From: Sinonovacula constricta
Taxonomy: Eukaryota; Mollusca; Bivalvia; Cardiida; Solecurtidae
NCBI GenBank assembly: GCA_007844125.1
Contig: CM017571.1
Span: 2,734,088-2,798,087 of the forward strand
Direction of reading: 5' to 3'
DNA: 64,000 bases
In this document: positions 59,562-64,000 of the stretch, in pieces
How the letters are laid out: the number at the start of each line of letters is the position of its first letter
Numbering within the stretch: the first letter of the stretch is position 1
Position numbers and translations under genes: made by a program
Notes under the pieces: generated by a model
Seen by the model: the letters and a program-made list of their open reading frames with translations, nothing else
Database searches by the model: none
What the model was told of the DNA's origin: nothing

Positions 59562-62526
59562 CTAGCCCAGGTACATGGAGCCGGCGTAGGGAAGCGTTGC
59601 ACACCGTGCTATTCCATGGTCGTCGATACATTGTTTCGGGGACAAACAACCGCCATGGTCAGAACCACACGCGTTCAAACTTGGTGCCTGGAGAAAAATA
59701 CATTTAAATGCTCATACTTGACAAACAATAAGGTAAATCGTCGGCTCCAAGTACGGGAGGCCCAGGGTGGTATAGTTCCCTTGCTAACGCTCTAGCATAT
59801 ATCAGGGTAGTTCCACGACTGCTTGGCCCGGTGTCAGGATAATGTGACCGGGTGTGGTATAATGCCAGGGGTTCACGGCATGCTAAACACAGTAAAGGCA
59901 GCGCTATATCTGCTTCAAGCGGACACCATCGCTAGATAACTGAAATACTGTTGGTGGGACGATAAACCCAATATACAAACAAAAAGTAAACAAGAAGCTA
60001 AAAACAGACTAACAGTAGCTCATGAGGATAAAGAAATTAATAGAAGAAATGGGTAACGGCGATAGGTGGTTTACAACGTAGAACCCCTTTAACCGGGCAT
60101 CACTGATAATAGGGTTTATAAATATAGTTTCCAAGGTAACCAAATTGAAATGCCATGATACTCAAAATGTAAGAACATATGGCAATTCTTCCAACATACA
60201 GATGGGACAAAAACTAAAGATGTGAAATTATAATGTGTATGCCATAGCGCAAATAAAATATGACTTGTTATGTTATTTCGAACTTTTTTTTTTTTTTTTT
60301 TTGTATCGTCGGAGTTAAAACAGCGATATTCTCGGTTGTTGATAAAGGATGTAAGGTGAAGGCGGCGAGACACCCTCTTCAACTTTATGAAACATATTCA
60401 AAATAAAATACATAGAATTTAAAGGTGGTATCCGACAGTTTGCCTATGTTAAATATATGTAACAATATATGACGTCTGTTTGGGGTATTTGTGCATAATT
60501 TCTGCAGAAAGATCATACTTTAGTCTAAGCTTAAACGATTTTCAACAGTTTATCAATTTAAGGGCGATAAAACTCGTTAACCAGTTCTAAAAATGTTCAC
60601 TCTTTTGAAAGCTGGTTAACGAGTTTTACTGCCCTAAAATTTATATATTGATAAAACTTGTCTAAACTTAGACTAAACTTAAGTATGAATTTTCTGTAGA
60701 TATATAAATTTCCCAAAAGAGAGGTCAGATATTGTTTCATATAATTGACGGTGACAAACTGTCGGATACCACCTTTAAAACAAAATTCGTTACGCATACC
60801 TAACATGTGATCGATTTTGTTAATGAAAGCGGAAGTCGATAAAACAAGTATTCCGCCAATTTTACTTACCGTTATCGCTGTAGTCGGTGCAGTCACATAA
60901 TCCTCATGCGTAGGCAACACTGGAGCCGAGCCCGCCGAGAAAAGCCGGCACGATTTTGTCGCCAACTTGAAATTGATGTGAGTGCAGCTATAAAATAAAA
61001 GAAAACACGCAAAACATACCTTTATTAAACCATGTATTCAAAGTGCACACCATCGTAATGTATAAAATAATTTAATGAAAAAAAAAAACCCCCAAAAAAC
61101 AACAAACAACAAAAAAAACTGACGGTTTAGGGAGAGAAGGAGTAAGTAGATGCTTGGTTATGCATGCGCTAATGGGGTACATTGGCAATCGGGACCCCTC
61201 GTACGGAAATGGCCGAGTTGTTATGATTGGTACATTGGTGAAAGGGAAATGCTCTCCCTTGTCAGCTAATATCCAAGGTAGACGAGTCATTTTAGTTGGA
61301 ATTCTTGGTATATATCGCATGTTCTTTTGTACATATTGCAATTACAAACAGTGATTTTTTTTACTTTTGCATAAATATAAGCTTAAAATTCATTTAAATA
61401 ATTATAGAAGTATGTTATTTTAAAAAAAAAGAAAATGGAAGTATTTGTTGACGGTGGTTAAGCTGGGTATTATAAGAAAGGCAGAAAAGGCAACATACAC
61501 TCCATACAACACAGGCATTAAAACAGAGTAAAACAAATGACAGGACATGGCATTTGAGGATTATTCAGGGGAGACTATTCATTAATGTCTCTCATTAACA
61601 ATAGAAGATGTGGAATAAAACAAAGAAACAGTGTAAAGTAAATTAACATACTTGCAGTTAAAATGTGACATCCGACAGTTTGTTTATATCAAATACAATA
61701 AACAAAACCTTTTACCTGTTGGTGGGACTTTTGGCATCGTTTTTACATAAATGCGTACTTTATAGACGCTTTTGAACACCGTCTCAGTTATTAGACAGTA
61801 GCCTATGAATCGCTCTAAATGTTCATTTTTTCCAAATTTATAAGGAAGCACAATGAGGACTTCTGCTAAAAAAAGCGGATTACCCGGATGATGGTTTAAC
61901 GTGATCTCAAAAGTAAGTGGTTACGTGGTTTTTCTTAGTTTAAAAATAGCTAACTCTGCAACGTGGCTCAGATAGGAGATATCTGTTTGCAATGAAGATT
62001 TTTTCTCCACTTTTTTACATAGATGCAGGGCACCAATAAACAACATTTCGAGGGCTCTTGTCAGGAAAGAATATTTTATATGGATGCTTGAGGAAAAATC
62101 TGGTCTAAAGTTACACGCATGTTGTTGTCTTTAACAAATCGTTTACGACATAAAAATGCAGTTTGAAGAGCAGTTTTCAGATGTGGTTAACTTATATGAT
62201 AGTTATTTTGCGATGAGATAAAGGTGAAAAGAAGAGCTAACAACATGAGTAGCACAGAAGAATTCCAGTGGAAATAAATGCAAGATGTATTAAGTCAATG
62301 ATGACTGGCTGACGTACCCCGCTATGGTCGTTTTGCACGTCAGCAGACAAGAGACCAAGGTGGGGCGGGAAATCTCCCGTATCTTTGTCGCATGGCTGAA
62401 GTCTAGTTGATTATTCATGATGACCGCCGACATCTCGAGCTTAAAGAGGACACACCCGTCAACCATCAACGTCATAGTCAGAGATAGTGTGGCGAAAAGT
62501 GCGAGGTGCACAAACGTAGCCGCCAT
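59562..62526 (-). CDS. Small secreted PAN/apple-like protein with EGF-like tail
   Basis: Three minus-strand exons: 62526-62318, 60987-60870, 59687-59562 (453 nt, 150 aa plus TAG). Junction phases agree (GG|C and phase 0). Residues 1-25 (ATFVHLALFATLSLTMTL...DG) look like a signal peptide. Residues about 26-95 have PAN/apple spacing: SCLLTCKTTIAG joins CTHINF across intron 1, then TKSCRLFSAG. A Thr/Pro linker leads into NACGSDHGGCLSPKQC and then IARC, resembling the start of an EGF module, but the frame stops before a full set of six cysteines. PAN modules bind proteins or sugars outside cells. The ATG sits in AACATGGCGGC. An alternative 3' exon could extend the protein. No name assigned. Confidence 0.7.
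59730..59983 (+). mobile_element. SINE-A copy 10 (head shortened)
   Basis: Starts at GTCGGCTCCAAGTACGGGAG, lacks the B-box region, keeps body and tail. Intron 2 of the PAN-like gene. Confidence 0.88.
60423..60774. mobile_element. TTAA-type inverted-repeat element, copy 8 (clean ends)
   Basis: TTAA on both sides, AGGTGGTATCCGACAGTTTG and its inverse at the edges, 352 bp. The interior folds: GGGCGATAAAACTCGTTAAC pairs with GTTAACGAGTTTTACTGCCC. In intron 2 of the PAN-like gene. Confidence 0.88.
61221..61605 (+). repeat. Dispersed about 390-bp repeat, copy 2
   Basis: Colinear with 25105-25495. Lies in intron 1 of the PAN-like gene, antisense to it. Confidence 0.8.
61662..62120. mobile_element. 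TTAA-type inverted-repeat element, copy 9
   Basis: Left end ATGTGACATCCGACAGTTTG after TTAA; the interior matches the other copies (TTAGTTTAAAAATAGCTAAC). The right end has decayed (AATCTGGTCTAAAG). In intron 1 of the PAN-like gene. Confidence 0.7.
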
Positions 62527-62532
62527 GTTTGT
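62516..62532 (-). promoter_or_regulatory. YY1-like motif over start codon of PAN-like gene
   Basis: The minus strand reads AACATGGCGGCTACG with the ATG as the start codon. This fits the AAnATGGCGGC initiator-type YY1 consensus known from animal promoters. Confidence 0.4.
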
Positions 62533-63325
62533 CGGTTTCCTGCTTGTCTTTTTTTTTCCTGTTATGGAAGGACACACGTTTGTAGACAACTATGTTTTTG
62601 TTATGAAGGTGGTGTATTGTGATCAAATCTTAAGGCGACTTGGTCATATATGGTAAAAATTTGCATTGTACAATTTTGTTTTCAGGAGCAACACTTTGTT
62701 GAGCTACAATAAATAAAGCAATCAAATATTACCGTTGATCACAATATTGTAGGTGAACATGTTTTCATTTAAAATGTTGTCTGATATTTTGGTTGTTAGA
62801 TTCAAAAGCGTCCCGACACTTTTCATCTATTTTTAGTTTAACAACCCAGGATATCGTTAAAAGTAACGCATACTGGAAATACTTAGGAAGCGTGAATTAC
62901 GTAGTTCTTGTGTAATTTATCTACGCACAACTCTAGCTACATCGCTTTAATAAAATATTGTTCTGTTCTGCTGTAGATTTTTAATACGATTCCGTGGTTA
63001 AAATATATCTGTACCCATTTTAAAACAAGTGTTACCTCTTACTTACTGAAAATCCTTGGATTTTCTGTATACAAGTGTTACAACAACAATGGTTTTTATC
63101 TGAATGAATGTTTGTTAAATAACGAAACCTGTGCTACGAAACAATTACTTTTTATTTATTTTTTATGTGCACATCTATTTTGTCATTACTTTCACAAATC
63201 CTTCTAAACAAATATGCACATCTTCCAATGTACGTTGTACTGAGCGCAATTATAGGTCTTAGTTTATCAAACCATTACACACTTAAAAGAAAATGGAACA
63301 TGAACAACATCTGATTACAAAAACC
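62527..63325. other. Upstream region of PAN-like gene
   Basis: Probable 5' flank of the minus-strand gene. No clear TATA element or repeat was found. Confidence 0.35.
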
Positions 63326-63562
63326 GGCCGCAGTAGCTCAGGTGGTAGAGCGTCGGCTTGCGGATCGGCGGGAGGTCGCGGGTTCAAGCCCCGGCAGGGT
63401 CAAACCAAAGCTCGGGGCTAAGGGGACAGCATTGCGCCTGACTCGTCGGTGTCAGAATAATGAACCGGCTGGGTTCAGTCCCTTGGCACCTCATAAGTGC
63501 CCCTGTGCTGTAATGATAGAAATGTCGCTGCACAGTATCGGCAAAAATGCCGGCACATGCCA
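63326..63562 (+). mobile_element. SINE-C copy 2 (tRNA-derived)
   Basis: GCCGCAGTAGCTCAGGTGGT head, GGGTTCAAGCCCCGG B-box, and the same body ending GGCAAAAATGCCGGCAC. Confidence 0.88.
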
Positions 63563-64000
63563 TCCCATTCCCTATCTGATTACGACAACAAAGTAATGTA
63601 TCAGCCATTTGCTAAATAACAACGGGCTCAGGTTTCGTTAATTAACATACATTCAAATGCATCCAAATGGAAATCGGTGATGTTAGAAAGGTATCGTTAT
63701 GCTTATAAACCACGGGTCGTCGACGAGGAAAGTTGTAAATGTTTTGACAAAATATATTAAATACTTAAAAGTATCGTTTCATGGCTGTCACTACAAGACA
63801 TGGACGTAGATGCATTTTACATCAAGCAATTTCATTTGTTAGTTAGTGTTAACAGCATAAAAGAACACCCCCGCTTTAATGCACTTTGATTTGTTATAAA
63901 GTGTAGTGTCATTCGTGTGCAGTTATTAAGTTATTTGATTAGTGTATACAGTATAAAATAAATTATGTCGTTTAAATCAAGCAATATGATTAGATCGTGC
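63563..64000. other. Window end, no feature seen
   Basis: AT-rich; no ORF or repeat recognised. Confidence 0.4.

Overview
The window looks like nuclear genomic DNA from an animal, most likely a bivalve or other mollusc. It is AT-rich. Its genes are split into short exons with GT-AG introns. It carries two recognisable nuclear genes for mitochondrial ribosomal proteins, a THAP zinc-finger gene, and many short repeats (tRNA-derived SINEs, small inverted-repeat DNA transposons, minisatellites). No bacterial, viral or CRISPR features were found. The clade is inferred from gene architecture and repeat style; no marker gene proves it.

Layout. (1) 479-24415, + strand: the 3' part of a long ankyrin-repeat gene. 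Sixteen exons join in phase to 656 codons plus stop, and the 5' end lies left of the window. Its introns hold SINEs, inverted-repeat elements and several tandem arrays. One is a 35-bp satellite ending about 23 bp before an exon. Another is a 32-bp array whose unit contains the inverted half-site AGGTCACAGTGACCT. (2) 28499-38901, - strand: a complete nine-exon MRPL44 gene (355 aa). (3) 39462-40931, + strand: a two-exon THAP-domain gene (134 aa), head-to-head with MRPL44 across a 560-bp spacer, with an old LINE 3' fragment in its intron. (4) 44893-47312: a minisatellite of about 40 units of 57 bp with a short inverted arm at its left edge. (5) 47852-50337, + strand: a complete three-exon MRPL57 (mL63) gene (113 aa). 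(6) 54388-57138, - strand: an uninterrupted 916-codon non-LTR retrotransposon ORF, 5'-truncated within the endonuclease domain. (7) 59562-62526, - strand: a three-exon gene for a small secreted PAN/apple-like, EGF-like protein (150 aa).

How the parts relate. MRPL44 and MRPL57 both encode proteins of the large mitoribosomal subunit. They lie about 9 kb apart in divergent orientation, with the THAP gene between them. A sequence of about 102 bp occurs upstream of both start codons in the same orientation relative to transcription. It is either a shared regulatory module or a repeat that landed twice. The start codons of MRPL44 and of the PAN-like gene, and the THAP upstream region, carry YY1-like AAGATGGCG/AACATGGCGG motifs.

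Repeats account for much of the rest. The tRNA-derived SINE family 'A' has about ten copies. One inverted-repeat family with TTAA target sites has about nine copies. Smaller families show TA, 5-bp or 8-bp target duplications read directly at their edges. All gene models were assembled by eye from splice consensus, reading-frame continuity and protein similarity recalled from known families; no alignment was run.
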